Positions 5,668 through 5,739 of a stretch of DNA of 5,739 nucleotides are shown in pieces. Position 1 is the stretch's first letter, and every line of letters begins with the position of its first letter. This DNA comes from JAZSQT01 sp045538075 (GTDB lineage Bacteria; Chrysiogenota; Deferribacteres; Deferribacterales; Mucispirillaceae). The translations under genes were made by a program, and so were the position numbers. The stretch is from contig JAZSQT010000073.1 in NCBI GenBank assembly GCA_045538075.1, forward strand, positions 1 to 5,739, written 5' to 3'. The notes under the pieces were generated by a model that saw nothing but the letters and a program-made list of their open reading frames with translations, ran no database searches and was not told the DNA's origin.

Positions 5668-5676
5668 TCACCTCTT
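5668..5676 (-). promoter_or_regulatory. Ribosome binding site that fixes the start of the PH-domain gene
   Basis: AAGAGGTGA on the - strand lies 5 bases before the ATG at 5662. The in-frame GTG at 5671 is embedded in this site and so is unlikely to be used. Confidence 0.75.
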
Positions 5677-5682
5677 AACCAT

Positions 5683-5710
5683 AAAATAATATTATTAATT
5701 TTTAAGTCAA
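5683..5710 (-). promoter_or_regulatory. Candidate promoter of the PH-domain gene
   Basis: On the - strand TTGACT (5705-5710) is followed after 16 bases by TATTTT (5683-5688), a 5/6 and a 4/6 match. The transcript would start near 5676, right at the ribosome site, which is short but possible; a later start would also fit. The 29 bases beyond to the window edge are A/T rich with no other feature. Confidence 0.4.
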
Positions 5711-5739
5711 AAAGATAAAAATATTTTATATTTTTTCTC

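Overview
The window is about 70% A+T and carries eight protein genes, tightly packed, with A/T-ending codons. It looks like chromosomal DNA of a low-GC, probably anaerobic bacterium. The substrate-binding lipoprotein has a loose lipobox (A-V-S-C followed by lysines), which would suit a spirochaete such as Brachyspira, but low-GC Firmicutes or Fusobacteria are not excluded. This placement is an inference and is weak. No RNA gene, insertion sequence, CRISPR array or phage gene is visible.

Region 1 (1-2913, + strand) is an operon of four genes: the permease and ATPase of a polar amino-acid ABC importer, then larB and a short larC. LarB and LarC belong to the pathway that makes the nickel-pincer nucleotide (NPN) cofactor first found in lactate racemase. 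The first two genes overlap by 8 bp, larB starts 8 bp after the ATPase stop, and larB and larC overlap by 8 bp, so all four are probably co-transcribed and translationally linked. LarC ends after its N-terminal (LarC1) domain. A hairpin and a convergent gene follow at once, so the CTP-binding LarC2 half is not here. Neither LarE nor an NPN-dependent enzyme lies in the window.

Region 2 (2938-4379, - strand) holds the periplasmic amino-acid-binding lipoprotein, probably the partner of the importer although it sits on the opposite strand. Upstream of it is an isochorismatase-family hydrolase whose usual catalytic cysteine is a serine.

Region 3 (4380-5140) is a divergent regulatory unit. A PadR-family repressor gene on the + strand shares a 128-bp intergenic region with the hydrolase gene. 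A 7-bp-arm palindrome lies inside the -35/-10 spacer of the hydrolase promoter, as expected if PadR represses the hydrolase.

Region 4 (5141-5739) has hairpins between convergent genes and a small protein with two membrane helices and a bacterial PH-like domain on the - strand, with its own promoter near the right edge.

The most notable points are the transporter-larB-larC1 operon with a half-length LarC, the Cys-to-Ser change in the hydrolase, and the operator-like palindrome between hydrolase and padR.
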